Source: Lachancea dasiensis (taxonomy: Eukaryota > Ascomycota > Saccharomycetes > Saccharomycetales > Saccharomycetaceae). From it: 64,000 nt of DNA. The translations under genes were made by a program, and so were the position numbers. The notes beneath the pieces are model-generated. The model was not told where the DNA came from, did not search any database, and saw only the letters and a list, made by a program, of their open reading frames with translations. The stretch covers positions 930,001 to 994,000 of the forward strand of contig LT598458.1 of the NCBI GenBank assembly GCA_900074725.1. Reading direction: 5' to 3'. Positions 40,548 through 53,249 of the stretch are shown here, one piece after another; position 1 is the stretch's first letter, and each line of letters begins with the position of its first letter.

Positions 40548-41049
40548 AAGGGAGCTACGAGAAGTTATTATATTTCAGTGACGCACGACTACTGTCCTTG
40601 GAGAGCATACTTTGTAAATACAAACCAAGAGGAAAGTTTATGATTTATAAAACGATGGCATCAATGCCTCATTTATACACAAACTTGAATATACTACATG
40701 GCAAAATTCTAGGAATTTTATTGTCACCATGGCTGTTGAAGATGCCTCAAAAACGACGAGTTTGGTCTCTTTTTGCGTGGAAACTTGGCCACTCTACACC
40801 CTACTACATTTAACCTATAATTAGGCCAGAGAGAATGAATGAAGAGCCAGATATTGGCCTGCACATTCTATGCCACGCTAAACGGAATTTAATCCGTTGA
40901 TGATGTCTATCTCTCTCCTTTGTCTTGTCAATTCTAATTGGTAAAGGAAAAAATTGTAGTAAAGTGAGCTTGACCTTGACGAGATATCGATTTCAACAGA
41001 AAAACAACAACCTGTTAAATACTATTTGAACTAGCTTTCGTACTCTGGA
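40548..41049. other. Intergenic stretch XKS1/PDX1
   Basis: This is 502 bp of A/T-rich sequence carrying the XKS1 3' flank and the PDX1 promoter. No ATG frame with family resemblance, RNA gene or repeat is seen. Confidence 0.5.
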
Positions 41050-42288
41050 ATGCCTTTCCGTAGTATTTTGAAGGTACCAGTGGGCCGATTGACCTCGGTG
41101 AGGGGTTTGCATGCAGGACAACAACTATTAAAAGCGCAGGTGTTTGCCATGCCAGCGATGTCCCCCACAATGGAAAAGGGAGGAATCGTGGAATGGAAGT
41201 TTAAAGTTGGCGAGTCGTTCTCTGCTGGCGATGTTCTGCTGGAGGTGGAGACCGATAAGTCACAGATTGACGTGGAAGCACAGGACGATGGGAAAATGGC
41301 GAAGATCATCGTGGACAACGGGGCCAAAGATGTGAACGTAGGAGAGGTCATTGCATATCTAGCCGAACCGGAAGATGATCTAGCTTCTTTGGAGCTCCCA
41401 AGTCCAGACTCATCCAGCAAGAAAGAGGCTTCGTCGAAGAAGGAGGAAAATACCAACAAGAAGGAGACGGCTGCCGAGCCAGCCCCTAAAGCTGTACCTT
41501 CCACCAAAAAGCCAGCAGCCAGCTCTTCTAGTGGCACCAGGGCCTCGGAACAGGCCAATCCGTCTCAAGTCTTGTTACCTTCTGTGCAAATTTTACTTCA
41601 CGAAAACAACATTTCCGCTGAGGACGCTATTCAAAAGATTCCAGCTTCTGGTCCCAACGGCAGGATTCTCAAAGGTGACGTTCTTTCGTACGTGGGTAAA
41701 GTGTCTCAGGACGCAGCGAGCAAACTCACTCAGTATATTAAAAAGTTTGAAAAGCTGGACTTGTCCAATATCGAGTTGAAAGCTCCTGAACCTAAGCAAG
41801 CGATCAAGAGCGAGGCCCCGGGACCTGTAAAGCCTCAACCTGTCGTTCTATCGGAACAACTCTACTTAAAGACGGCACAAAATGTATCTCTAGAGCAATT
41901 TGCCAAGTCCCTCAGAGCCTACATCAATGAGGCAAAGTATTTGTCTCACGATCAGCCAGTCGCCAATTCTCATTCTGATCACTACGATCATCTTTTCGAA
42001 GAGTTAATTACTCCAGAACCTACACAACCAAGGTTTCAAGTTTCCTATGATTTGATCCCAACATCAGTACGGGACCTAACCCCTCAGCAGCACGACGACA
42101 TCTTCGATCTTTTGGCTGGTCCTTCCAATTTGTCGACCAAAGTGGATACTAACCTTCAAGTTGAGCAGTCCAATGAGTATTTGGTTGATTTGAAGGTTAC
42201 CGTAAGTGACAAATTTGGCGATGCAAACATTAAGGCCCAAAGGTTTGTTGACTACGTCAGAGACTTGGAAACCTCTCCCGAAAACTAA
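41050..42288 (+). CDS. PDX1: Pyruvate dehydrogenase complex component X
   Basis: Pdx1 (E3-binding protein) anchors dihydrolipoamide dehydrogenase to the E2 core of mitochondrial pyruvate dehydrogenase. The 412-aa product (S. cerevisiae 410) has a basic presequence (MPFRSILKVPVGRL), a lipoyl domain at about residues 30-105 with the modified lysine in VETDKSQIDVE, a flexible Ala/Lys/Pro linker, and a peripheral subunit-binding domain near residue 175 (LLPSVQILLHENN, GPNGRILKGDVLSY). The catalytic acyltransferase domain of true E2 is absent, which separates it from Lat1. It corresponds to YGR193C. Confidence 0.97.
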   Translation: MPFRSILKVPVGRLTSVRGLHAGQQLLKAQVFAMPAMSPTMEKGGIVEWKFKVGESFSAGDVLLEVETDKSQIDVEAQDDGKMAKIIVDNGAKDVNVGEVIAYLAEPEDDLASLELPSPDSSSKKEASSKKEENTNKKETAAEPAPKAVPSTKKPAASSSSGTRASEQANPSQVLLPSVQILLHENNISAEDAIQKIPASGPNGRILKGDVLSYVGKVSQDAASKLTQYIKKFEKLDLSNIELKAPEPKQAIKSEAPGPVKPQPVVLSEQLYLKTAQNVSLEQFAKSLRAYINEAKYLSHDQPVANSHSDHYDHLFEELITPEPTQPRFQVSYDLIPTSVRDLTPQQHDDIFDLLAGPSNLSTKVDTNLQVEQSNEYLVDLKVTVSDKFGDANIKAQRFVDYVRDLETSPEN

Positions 42289-42362
42289 TAAAAACGTTTG
42301 TATATTCTTTAAAATTAACTATTCTCTATCGACAAGTCTGTAGATACACGAGCTTCCTGAAC

Positions 42363-43877
42363 TCAGAATGTGAAAAAGCCATTGTCTTCCAAAAACAAAA
42401 CTACTTTTTGCACAACATGCAAAACACTTTCGTCACTTGAGTCGAGCTTGATGTCCGCCCCCTCACCTGCACCAACGAGGTAAGCATTGGTCACACCTGC
42501 GACATCCTTAGACTCGGTAAGGATTAAACCAGAACCGCTTCTGATGAAATCTGGCACTAGTTCTAAAACCTTGGAGTCATCGTCGTGCTCCAGCACTTTA
42601 AAATGTCTGCCTCCGCCAAATTGCAAAAATGTCGACAATAATGCAATCGACAATTGTTGGTTGTCGGTCAATTCTTTGGATAAAACGATGGCAAAGCCTT
42701 GTTTGGGCCTTGGTGGGTTGGATTCTCTCAAAATCTTGACCACTTCTGGATAAGAGAACCATTCTGGAATGGCACCACCAGATCTCAAACGGTTTCTCAG
42801 TTCAGTCCCACTGATGTTCAAAGTGGAAGTATTAGAAAGGTCGATTTGATCAATTGGAGCGTATCTATCTTCATCTGGCAAATAAGTTACCATTCTGAAG
42901 GGAACGACTTCAATGTCTAGTTCATTCTTGTAGGACTCTACAAGCTCTTGAGCATCATATGCACCGTAGAAATCGACGCCGGCACTGTTCTTTCCAGGGC
43001 CTGCGTGGTCTCTCCCAACAATGAAGTGAGTAGCACCGTAGTTTTTCCTGATAATGGCATGCCACACAGCCTCACGATCGCCACCCATACGCATAGCCAA
43101 AGGAAGTAACGAGAGCTGTGCCATGCCGTTTGGGTATCTCTTGATAATCTCTTGGTAAACTCTGACACGAGTGTGATGGTCGATGTCGCCCGGTTTCGTT
43201 AACCCGACAACGGGGTGAATCAAGACCTTTGCATTTTGCTCTCTCGCGGCTCTTACGGTGAGTTCTCTGTGGGCTCTGTGCATGGGGTTACGTGTTTGAA
43301 AAGCCACGATACGATCCCATTGTTTGGATTCAAATTCCAATCTCAATTGAGCAGGAGTCTTACGCAAACCTGGGTAGTCGTAGTGGACCGGCAATTGGAT
43401 AGCTTGGATTTCACCGCCGACGTAGTAGTCTCCTGCAGTGTTGTACAGATAGCTAACTGCTGGATGTTCCGGATCACCTCTGAAAGCTTGCTTGGCCTCA
43501 ACCTTCTTGTCGGGCTTGTAAACGTCAGTGACAGTCAAAATGGCAACCGGAATTTGATCATCCTGCAACAGAGTGACCCTCGCCTTTGGCTTCAGTTGAG
43601 CAGCAAATTTCTCCGTGACATCCAAAGTAATAGGGATTGTCCAAACCAGCCCGCTAGTCAGCCTCGAGTTGTGAAGGACGCTTTCGTAATCCTTTTGATT
43701 TAAGAACCCGGATAAAGGTGAGAATCCACCATTTTGGATCAATTCCAAATCGCAGATCTGTCTGCCCGTCAAGTTCCATTTGAGCGACGACTCAGAGGCC
43801 TCGTGGAGCAATTTCGACTTGATGGAAGCATCGCGAGCGATCAGGTCTTTTAGTTCACCACCGTGTGGAGCGGGCAT
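42363..43877 (-). CDS. MET3: ATP sulfurylase
   Basis: Met3 makes adenosine 5'-phosphosulfate from ATP and sulfate, the first step of sulfate assimilation. The 504-aa product (S. cerevisiae 511) has the catalytic nucleotide motifs [12 protein letters not shown] and [10 protein letters not shown] and the segment [10 protein letters not shown]. The C-terminal 110 residues form the degenerate APS-kinase-like domain typical of fungal enzymes; its P-loop equivalent is not intact. It corresponds to YJR010W and is transcribed leftward, converging on PDX1 about 75 bp away. Confidence 0.98.
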   Translation of the reverse strand: MPAPHGGELKDLIARDASIKSKLLHEASESSLKWNLTGRQICDLELIQNGGFSPLSGFLNQKDYESVLHNSRLTSGLVWTIPITLDVTEKFAAQLKPKARVTLLQDDQIPVAILTVTDVYKPDKKVEAKQAFRGDPEHPAVSYLYNTAGDYYVGGEIQAIQLPVHYDYPGLRKTPAQLRLEFESKQWDRIVAFQTRNPMHRAHRELTVRAAREQNAKVLIHPVVGLTKPGDIDHHTRVRVYQEIIKRYPNGMAQLSLLPLAMRMGGDREAVWHAIIRKNYGATHFIVGRDHAGPGKNSAGVDFYGAYDAQELVESYKNELDIEVVPFRMVTYLPDEDRYAPIDQIDLSNTSTLNISGTELRNRLRSGGAIPEWFSYPEVVKILRESNPPRPKQGFAIVLSKELTDNQQLSIALLSTFLQFGGGRHFKVLEHDDDSKVLELVPDFIRSGSGLILTESKDVAGVTNAYLVGAGEGADIKLDSSDESVLHVVQKVVLFLEDNGFFTF

Positions 43878-46131
<2,254 letters not shown>

Positions 46132-46284
46132 GGTTTTAGCACCCTGAATCATGATTTCTATAATGAGACTAAGTAACAACTTTTAATGAATTATTGTCAT
46201 TGACGGTAGTAATTTTGATATTTAAAAGGGTTCGCTTAAGTGAGCTGTTGGAGTAGAAGCCGTGGCAGTCCGCCGCCATGAATC

Positions 46285-47253
46285 CTAAACTTTGCAATAG
46301 CCCGCACCGTAGCTCACGCTCGAGTCCATGACGTTGGTGACCTTGCTGGATTGAGAATAACCGACCCATTTGAACTCAAAGTCTTCCGACAAGTAGCTCA
46401 AAGCGCAAAGCATCACACTTATTGCCTTCTCTCCACAAATGGTGTTTCCCGTAACCTCTAAATAGTGTTTCCAAGGCTCATATTTGTCGTGTTGATCCGC
46501 TTGGCTCAGAATTGACATCGCATACCTGTCCAAGATCTCTATACTCTTCCAAATTGGCACCTGGTGATGCGACAGCTTGCTTCTCGCAGTGAGTGACTCG
46601 ATTTCGGTGTCCTCGGCGATTGCCTCTTGAACCTCCTTGTTGTCACCCACGTATCCGGTAAAATTGAATCTTCTGCCCCAATGACAGAAGTCAGAGCTCA
46701 AGACAAATGCATTGCTCGGATTCTTCACGTATTCGCTTAGAATCTTGCCGAGGTGGTAATCATTGCGCGTAGAATTGTGCGACACCATAATGGGGACGAC
46801 GGTTACAGATTGCGGGTCAATCTGGCGGAGATTCAGGGCAGCATAGAGCATTGGAAATTGCATCTCTAACGAATGCTCATCGCCGTCCGTATCCGGATCC
46901 ATTTGGTCAAACCCCTCATCTTGTAATAATTTGCCCACAAGTTCGGTATCCACAGGTAGAGATCCTAATGGAGTCTCCAGCCTGTCGAAACCGGTAACTA
47001 ACGCTTTGTTCTTGAAATAAATGTGGTGAGATGGTCCCAAAACGAAGATTCGTTTTACGCCAGTAAAGTCCAAGGCAGCATAAGCTTTTCCCATTGTAGC
47101 TCCGCAATAAGTATAACCAGCATGTGGAGACACAATGATGCGAGCTCCGCTCACTACCGCATGAGGGCTCAGAAATTGCAAAAGCTGGGTTGATAACTTG
47201 CTTGAACTTGAACTATACCAAGAACCACTGTGCGAAGCCGGACGGGTACTCAT
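46285..47253 (-). CDS. MHO1: MEMO1 family protein Mho1
   Basis: Mho1 is the yeast homolog of human MEMO1, a fold related to extradiol dioxygenases; its cellular role in yeast is not settled. The 322-aa product (S. cerevisiae 338) starts STRPASHSGSWYSS, matching the conserved MEMO N-terminus, and carries the metal-pocket motifs SPHAGYTYCGATMG, LGPSHHIYF, DEHSLEMQFP and SSDFCHWGRRF. Start at the ATG at 47253; eleven codons upstream begin with TTG. It converges on TDH as YJR008W does on YJR009C. Confidence 0.95.
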   Translation of the reverse strand: MSTRPASHSGSWYSSSSSKLSTQLLQFLSPHAVVSGARIIVSPHAGYTYCGATMGKAYAALDFTGVKRIFVLGPSHHIYFKNKALVTGFDRLETPLGSLPVDTELVGKLLQDEGFDQMDPDTDGDEHSLEMQFPMLYAALNLRQIDPQSVTVVPIMVSHNSTRNDYHLGKILSEYVKNPSNAFVLSSDFCHWGRRFNFTGYVGDNKEVQEAIAEDTEIESLTARSKLSHHQVPIWKSIEILDRYAMSILSQADQHDKYEPWKHYLEVTGNTICGEKAISVMLCALSYLSEDFEFKWVGYSQSSKVTNVMDSSVSYGAGYCKV

Positions 47254-47601
47254 CGAAATAATGGTATGAAGATAATTTGAATGCAATCGTTAGAGGACTG
47301 TAAGTTTTACGTTCTTACTCCGTGTAACTGTTATGATAGTTATCCCTTAAAGTACCTAGCCTTAAATTCTATGTACAATTTCTTATAGCAGCAGGCTCTA
47401 ATTCTTTAAAAGATGGATCAAAGCTTACGACCTGTAAAGTCACCTAATTCGGTGACAATAAGAGGTGAAAGCATGCACCTAAGAGCTACTAGGCCAATAA
47501 ACAGCTGGCTAGCAAGCGAGTAACAAGCAAATAAGGCTGAGAAGTCCAGATCAAAATGCTATTTCGGTCTTCCAGATAGTTGTAGATAGTAATAATCGTG
47601 C
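47254..47601. other. MHO1/SUI2 intergenic stretch
   Basis: This is 348 bp between two leftward genes, holding the MHO1 promoter and the SUI2 3' flank. No gene or named site is seen. Confidence 0.5.
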
Positions 47602-48510
47602 TTATTCGTAATCAGAATCCTCTTCTTCGGAATCCGAACCATTTTCTAGGGCCTTGTTTTCCAAGAGAGCTTGCAGCTCGGCGTCTTCGGTGGCTGTGAC
47701 GGCCTTTGGAGCCATGGTTATGTTGCAGAAACCGTCGTGGGTGGTAATAACCTCAGTGATCTTCTCAATGGCTTTCTCAAGAAGCTCGATACCATGCTGC
47801 TTCTCCAAAGCCTGCGTGGTCAGGACGTACAGTGGAGCCGCAACTAGCTTGGCCTTGATTTGCATTTGCTCGGTCGACAAGTCCTCGGCAGCTTGAAGAG
47901 CAGCCTTGATGGCATCTATTCCCTCGTAACTGAAACACGACACTTCAATGTCAGCTCTGATCTTGACCGCTTGGGGAGTCAATCTGCGCGAAATGTACGA
48001 GCGCAACTCTTGGAAAATCTCCTGGCTGGGCGGTTCCAAGCCTTCGAACACCGTTTCGTCGACGATGGACAGCTTGAAGGCATCGTACGCATGGCCGTAC
48101 TTTCGACTCAATGGCCAGGCCACCGTCTTGTACAGCTCTTCCAACGGAAAATTGAATTTCTCTGCGCAGTGTCTGACGATCGAGTGCACGGCCTTGGACT
48201 TTTGGTAGCGTTCTTCACACTTGATGATATCTTCCGAAGACACACGACGCTTCGACAAATCAATATATCCCTTTTCCTTGTCCACACGCAACACCACCAC
48301 CACTTCGTTTCTTCCCACACGAATCAACTTTTGGATCGATCTGATACGTCTTCTGGACAATTCGCTCAGCAGCACCATACCTTCTATGTTGTCATATTCC
48401 AGCAGCTTGACGTATGCTCCCATTTCAGCAATTTGCTGCACGTTGACCATCACCACATCGTCAACCTCTGGGTATTTATTTTCGTAGAAACGGCAGTTAG
48501 ACGTTGACAT
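47602..48510 (-). CDS. SUI2: Translation initiation factor eIF2 alpha
   Basis: Sui2 is the regulatory subunit of eIF2; phosphorylation by Gcn2 lowers ternary complex levels and switches on GCN4. The 302-aa product (S. cerevisiae 304) has the S1 OBB domain at about residues 15-90, with the Gcn2 target serine in VLLSELSRRRIRS (equivalent of Ser51) and the downstream recognition motif KGYIDLSKRR. The helical domain and C-terminal alpha-beta domain follow, ending with an acidic tail SDSEEEDSDYE. It corresponds to YJR007W. Confidence 0.98.
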   Translation of the reverse strand: MSTSNCRFYENKYPEVDDVVMVNVQQIAEMGAYVKLLEYDNIEGMVLLSELSRRRIRSIQKLIRVGRNEVVVVLRVDKEKGYIDLSKRRVSSEDIIKCEERYQKSKAVHSIVRHCAEKFNFPLEELYKTVAWPLSRKYGHAYDAFKLSIVDETVFEGLEPPSQEIFQELRSYISRRLTPQAVKIRADIEVSCFSYEGIDAIKAALQAAEDLSTEQMQIKAKLVAAPLYVLTTQALEKQHGIELLEKAIEKITEVITTHDGFCNITMAPKAVTATEDAELQALLENKALENGSDSEEEDSDYE

Positions 48511-48875
48511 GGTTCAATTATAAAATCTTTGAGACAACTTATCCGGACTTTGAAGCGAAATTTCAACTGTGTATGTGAAACGTGTGCTTTTGACTGAAAT
48601 GAACCGGGCACGAACTGTCCTGTAGCTTGAATAACCTCAAGTATCGAAACTCAGTGGTAGCTCAGAAGCTCGATCATGGGAAAATTTTTTCAGTTAGATG
48701 AAAAACTAAAATTACAGAATAACTAGATATCAATGTTCACGTGATTCACGTGATTAGCGTCACAGTGACAGGACATGAACATTTAAAGAACAGGCCTGAA
48801 TTTAAAGTAACCGTGAGCGTCGAGACGAGTTATCCATACTTTCATTGGAGATGGAGGAAAGGGGGGGCATCACTC
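48511..48875. promoter_or_regulatory. SUI2 promoter with tandem CACGTG boxes
   Basis: This 365-bp gap between the TSC2 stop and the SUI2 ATG has two CACGTG E-boxes in direct repeat, at 48738-48743 and 48747-48752, nine bases apart and preceded by an A/T-rich run. Cbf1 or Pho4-type factors bind this core. The next base after each box is A, which favours Cbf1 over Pho4. No CDEIII-like element (TTTCCGAA) accompanies it, so a centromere is not indicated. Confidence 0.5.
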
Positions 48876-51800
48876 TTAGATAACTGTGGTGAAATCTAGT
48901 GGGTTTGTCCCGTCTGCTTCTCCGTCAGTCATCTTTAACGCTTTGTCATACATCTCCTTCAGATATTTCGCTCTTCTGGCCCAGGTCGTACACATGTCAG
49001 GAGCAGAACTAGCAAACCAGCTCGCGGCGAAGGTGTCTGCTACCACGGAAACCTGCCGAACGTACTTAGCCAGATTTTCGGAGCTCAGTATTTTGAAATG
49101 TGAAGTGGAGAAGAATGCGGGAACTCCTGACTTTCTGTACATTCGGACTTTGAAGTTTTCACAATTTCCGGAACCCAACGGTTTTATCACAATGTTTATG
49201 AAGTTGAACTGGCTCTTGATTAAATTGAAGTCGAAGTCAGGCGAGCCGGATTCATCATAAAAGATGCTCACAAAGTCGTTCCCAACATGCCTTTTTTTCA
49301 AAGAGCATTGTGGGTCATTAACATTATTTGGCATTAAAGTCACCGTGTGAAACACAACCTGTGTTTTCTCGTCTCTCCAAGTCAACGCGTACTGTCCATC
49401 GCTGTCCGCTTCCAAACCCCCTACATAAGAATTGTCTGACTTAGCCAGTTGGATGACCTGGCCTAATTGGGACAAAAACTTGGTGTATTGACGGGAGCCA
49501 TCAGTGTTCGACAAAATTTCTGTTTCTGTGAACTGTTTTGGACCGATATAGAGCAAACCGATTTTGTGAAATTTTGTAAAAGGAATTTTGTCAAGAAGCT
49601 GGACTGATTTAGCGATCGTTCGATTACCAGTAACATTCAAGGCCATCTTTCCAAAAGATCCTAAACGCATGAACATGTAGCTCGATGTATATAATGGTTT
49701 CGCGCCAGAGGGCTTGGCAGGTTCAGAGTCTTGTTTGTTCAATGAAAAAATGTCATGGGTCTCAGGAAGGCACTTATCAGCCATCTGCAGACTCAAAACA
49801 TCCACATTGCAACAGCTCCTCACCACTATCCTAGACGCACCGGTTGATTTTTGTGTCTCAATGCTGACAATCTTGTCAGGTAGCGCCCATCTTCCAAAAC
49901 TAAACTTTTCGTCACCCTCATGAGGTCTGTCTTCCAAAATTTTGTAAAAAGATGCAGTATCGTCTCTTGATGTTGTAAATCTTGATATAGCTTCAAGGTA
50001 GGAGCGAGCATCAAAGTCTTCATCGCCATATTCATCAGATGCTATCGCAATAAGATTCTTCACCACAAATGGAGCCAGTTCTGTGCGACTAGGAATTCGC
50101 ATCCGTAAAAACCAACTCGAAATGACGATGTATGATAGTGTCAAAAAGAAATGTGCAATAGAAGGGCTAATGGTGAACGACTGGGTTGATGGGGTGAAGT
50201 CAGCGTCTTGCTCTGTGTAAGAGATATTTTGGACAATATTCTGTATTGTAGCCATTCTTTTCAGGTCCTTTGAGCTTTGAATTAATTTGAAAGCTATAGC
50301 TAGTACTCTCTTCAATTCATCAGGCGTCAAGTGCGAAATTATCAGCGGCGAATCTGATAGTGCTAACAGAAACTCTAATATTGCAGGCGTTGTAAAGGAA
50401 GTAGTTATCCTGGTCTGAAGCTGGACAAGAATGGGTGTTAGGTATCTCTTTACGGAAGATGGAACTTCTTGAGAACAGATGGTCAACAAGTGCAAAACAG
50501 GTATCATGGCTTTTTCAGATGATTGTATCCCATGGAGTAATGAATCCACAATAACGTCCGAAAAGCTCTTGGGCAGATAACTGTGATAGCCCAAAATGGA
50601 TGACAGGCACCTGATGTGGGCAATGTATAAATCATCAGTGGAAATGTCTCCAGGAAGATTCAGAGTCAAACTAGTTCCCTGTTTTAAGTGCCGACAAATG
50701 ACGTCTAAGTATTTAATTATCAGATCATCAATGGTCCTGAGTGACACTAAACTCGCAAATTGAGGGCACATATATGTGAGAAGATACGAGTAGACTTCCC
50801 AATCGTAGGGCTCCTCGAGAATGGATATTGCAACTGATACCCATAAGCGGATATCAATTGTGGGGAGCGCCCGAACTGTCACATTTTCTCCGAATGTTGG
50901 TAAACGGCAGGAGCCACTAAAAGCTATCCTTTGTGCTTCTTTCAGATGGGGTATCTCCTCTGGAAATGACCATTTAGATCCCGTGTATGCTGTTTTGACT
51001 TTTGAATTTTTGTGCAATGCCGTTGATATGCCTTCAACGTCATTAGTCTCCATTATTACAACCTCGTCAGAATCGCGACAATGTATCTTGGTTAATACCT
51101 TTGCGGCTGTTAGACAAAGCTCGACATGGGATACTTGCTGGGCGTATTTTACAATCTGAATCAGGAGGCAGTAAAACGATGAAAAGATTTCTCCTTCTCT
51201 ATGGGTTATACTCCATACAGCAAGTGAAGCACAGTTTTCTGCAATTGAACGCTTATTATCTGGATTGGAGAGTAAAGAAGAGGTAAAGCCCAGATGTGCG
51301 CGGGCCGACCGTCCCCGCTTGGCATCTGTCGTGAACATAGGGGTTATGACATCGTTATTGATTCCCTCAACAAGTTCTTTCGATAGACTTCGGCAGCCTT
51401 CCGAATAAAGATCCGCTAGCCTGCTTACTACTTCGCCGTCTACTTCGGTAGACATGTTGCAAAGAAGTCTCTTCATGGCTCCCAGTAAGAAGTTACTTGT
51501 ACGAAGTTCAACATTCGGTGCCTCTTTGATAATTTTGATAATTAGATCGACAGAGTAACACCGCGTTGTTGAGGGTCCATCGATTTCATAAAAATTAGTA
51601 ATTATCTCGTTTAGCCAAGTGTAGCATACCTGCGCATTCTTGTTCAGCAATTGGAACACCTGGGAAATCATCTTGGAGTCCAAGAACTTGCCGCATGGTA
51701 GAAGGATCGGAATAATGGTGCTGAGATCATCACAGCCAATCAGACTGTATTTTTCAGTTAACGATAGATGTATGATATAGCCAAAAACTGACTGTATTCT

Positions 51801-53249
51801 GTGCTTTATTGGACTGTTTAACTGTTCCTTCTGGAGAATTTCTCCCAATAATTGAAAAACAGTTGTAGAGGATTGGTTGGTCCCCGCTGTCTGCCAAAAT
51901 TGAGGATAGGTTTTCATATAGTTAAGGAACTCTCGACATCCTAACATTTTCGTAAAAGAAGTCAAAATAAGGCACTGTACAACCTCGTGAGGTTCTGAAC
52001 CTTTGTATACTTCAAGAAAGAGCCTCGTAAGTAGCGTGCCCAAGTATTTTGGAGATGTGCTCGGCTCCTGCCAGCGTGTAGTGAATTCTTTCTGTGTTAA
52101 GAGATTTATCAATATCATAAAATACCTCGAGCACTGCTCATCTTTAATTTCTAGATCAAGGAACAATCTGAACAAATTGTTGCCACTCTTTCCAGCGAAT
52201 AGCTGACACAACATTCCGTTAGGTTCGCAATTCAAGTGGGCATTTATATTTTGCATTCTGATGAAGAGGATGAGTGTTCCACTCAATGCCGATTCTGATA
52301 TATGAGGTAAAATCACAATATGTCGGACCAGGATTTCTAACGACACTCGTCGTATGTCATCGTCATCCTCCCACAAGTTTGCAATATCAATTATATGCGG
52401 CAAAGAATCTTCGCTCAGCTGCAAGCCATTATCAACACAGCTTAAAAGGTAGGTGAGGGTTGCTTTTATAGTGGACGCGGCCACGTTACGCTCCTCATCG
52501 TCTGCCAGGTGGATCAATGTGTTGTGCAAAAATTCGCCAAGGCCGTAAATTTCACCCTGTGGCTCAAGTATAGACGCAAAACTCACGCCACCATCTGTAA
52601 TGGCAGAAAGACACGCAATGAATGTGTCCAGCTCAGGTTCCATCCTAGGGCTCTTCTCGCAGTCCATCCCAGTATTATCCATAAGGCTAAAGTAAAAAGC
52701 CAATCGAAGCGTATCATTCATACTGGGCGATAAACGTTTCAAACAAGCATGCAAAAAAAGAAGTGCTGCGTGCCGTGCGGTTGGGGGAATTCCAGGCTGC
52801 AAAAGGTCGTTTGCACCATTCCAGGAACTTAACACTGATTCTGTGGAAAGCACATTAATATAATTTGAAAGTTCCCGAGCGGCCAGCGCCCTACTTTCGT
52901 ATTTTCTAGTCTGATCTGAAAGCTGTTGCATGAGTGCACGGACTTTCAAGGGTTCTGAATGGCCGTCGTCAGAAGCTTCAATAGTGACACTTGGGGACGG
53001 CCCAAAGCTAACAGCGAGGGTTCGGAAAAGGCCCTTATTGAGGCCCCGTGAGCCAGCTTTGTAGATCAAAGGTGGAACCATACCTCGAACTCGTCCTAAC
53101 GCCTCAGCAGCTGTTTCTTGGCGGGTAGACAAATGATCTAATTTATGAACCTTCCAATTTTGTAAGCATCGTTTAACGTTAGATAAAACAAACGAATTTA
53201 GTGACACTTGGAAAATGACAGATTTGCAATCGTTCGCTTCTCCGCCCAT
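48876..53249 (-). CDS. TSC2: Tuberin (TSC2) homolog with RapGAP domain
   Basis: TSC2 with TSC1 forms a GTPase-activating complex for Rheb and restrains TORC1 in animals and fission yeast. The 1,457-aa product has a long helical N-terminal part and a Rap/Ran-GAP-type domain in the last 230 residues. That domain reads YALTWRDEKTQVVFHTVTLMP, then KKRHVGNDFVSIFYDESG, then IKSQFNFINIVIKPL, very close to human tuberin; the catalytic asparagine thumb (in HVGNDF, about residue 1324) is kept. The frame is open without interruption from ATG to stop, so the gene looks functional. S. cerevisiae has no TSC complex, so this is a gene lost there. The length is between fission yeast and human tuberin. Confidence 0.93.
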   Translation of the reverse strand: MGGEANDCKSVIFQVSLNSFVLSNVKRCLQNWKVHKLDHLSTRQETAAEALGRVRGMVPPLIYKAGSRGLNKGLFRTLAVSFGPSPSVTIEASDDGHSEPLKVRALMQQLSDQTRKYESRALAARELSNYINVLSTESVLSSWNGANDLLQPGIPPTARHAALLFLHACLKRLSPSMNDTLRLAFYFSLMDNTGMDCEKSPRMEPELDTFIACLSAITDGGVSFASILEPQGEIYGLGEFLHNTLIHLADDEERNVAASTIKATLTYLLSCVDNGLQLSEDSLPHIIDIANLWEDDDDIRRVSLEILVRHIVILPHISESALSGTLILFIRMQNINAHLNCEPNGMLCQLFAGKSGNNLFRLFLDLEIKDEQCSRYFMILINLLTQKEFTTRWQEPSTSPKYLGTLLTRLFLEVYKGSEPHEVVQCLILTSFTKMLGCREFLNYMKTYPQFWQTAGTNQSSTTVFQLLGEILQKEQLNSPIKHRIQSVFGYIIHLSLTEKYSLIGCDDLSTIIPILLPCGKFLDSKMISQVFQLLNKNAQVCYTWLNEIITNFYEIDGPSTTRCYSVDLIIKIIKEAPNVELRTSNFLLGAMKRLLCNMSTEVDGEVVSRLADLYSEGCRSLSKELVEGINNDVITPMFTTDAKRGRSARAHLGFTSSLLSNPDNKRSIAENCASLAVWSITHREGEIFSSFYCLLIQIVKYAQQVSHVELCLTAAKVLTKIHCRDSDEVVIMETNDVEGISTALHKNSKVKTAYTGSKWSFPEEIPHLKEAQRIAFSGSCRLPTFGENVTVRALPTIDIRLWVSVAISILEEPYDWEVYSYLLTYMCPQFASLVSLRTIDDLIIKYLDVICRHLKQGTSLTLNLPGDISTDDLYIAHIRCLSSILGYHSYLPKSFSDVIVDSLLHGIQSSEKAMIPVLHLLTICSQEVPSSVKRYLTPILVQLQTRITTSFTTPAILEFLLALSDSPLIISHLTPDELKRVLAIAFKLIQSSKDLKRMATIQNIVQNISYTEQDADFTPSTQSFTISPSIAHFFLTLSYIVISSWFLRMRIPSRTELAPFVVKNLIAIASDEYGDEDFDARSYLEAISRFTTSRDDTASFYKILEDRPHEGDEKFSFGRWALPDKIVSIETQKSTGASRIVVRSCCNVDVLSLQMADKCLPETHDIFSLNKQDSEPAKPSGAKPLYTSSYMFMRLGSFGKMALNVTGNRTIAKSVQLLDKIPFTKFHKIGLLYIGPKQFTETEILSNTDGSRQYTKFLSQLGQVIQLAKSDNSYVGGLEADSDGQYALTWRDEKTQVVFHTVTLMPNNVNDPQCSLKKRHVGNDFVSIFYDESGSPDFDFNLIKSQFNFINIVIKPLGSGNCENFKVRMYRKSGVPAFFSTSHFKILSSENLAKYVRQVSVVADTFAASWFASSAPDMCTTWARRAKYLKEMYDKALKMTDGEADGTNPLDFTTVI

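Noticed and set aside
48660-48760. Possible point centromere near the two CACGTG boxes
   Set aside because: A CDEI-like box and an A/T-rich run are present, but no TTTCCGAA-type CDEIII element lies at the right distance, and the A/T-rich run is too short.
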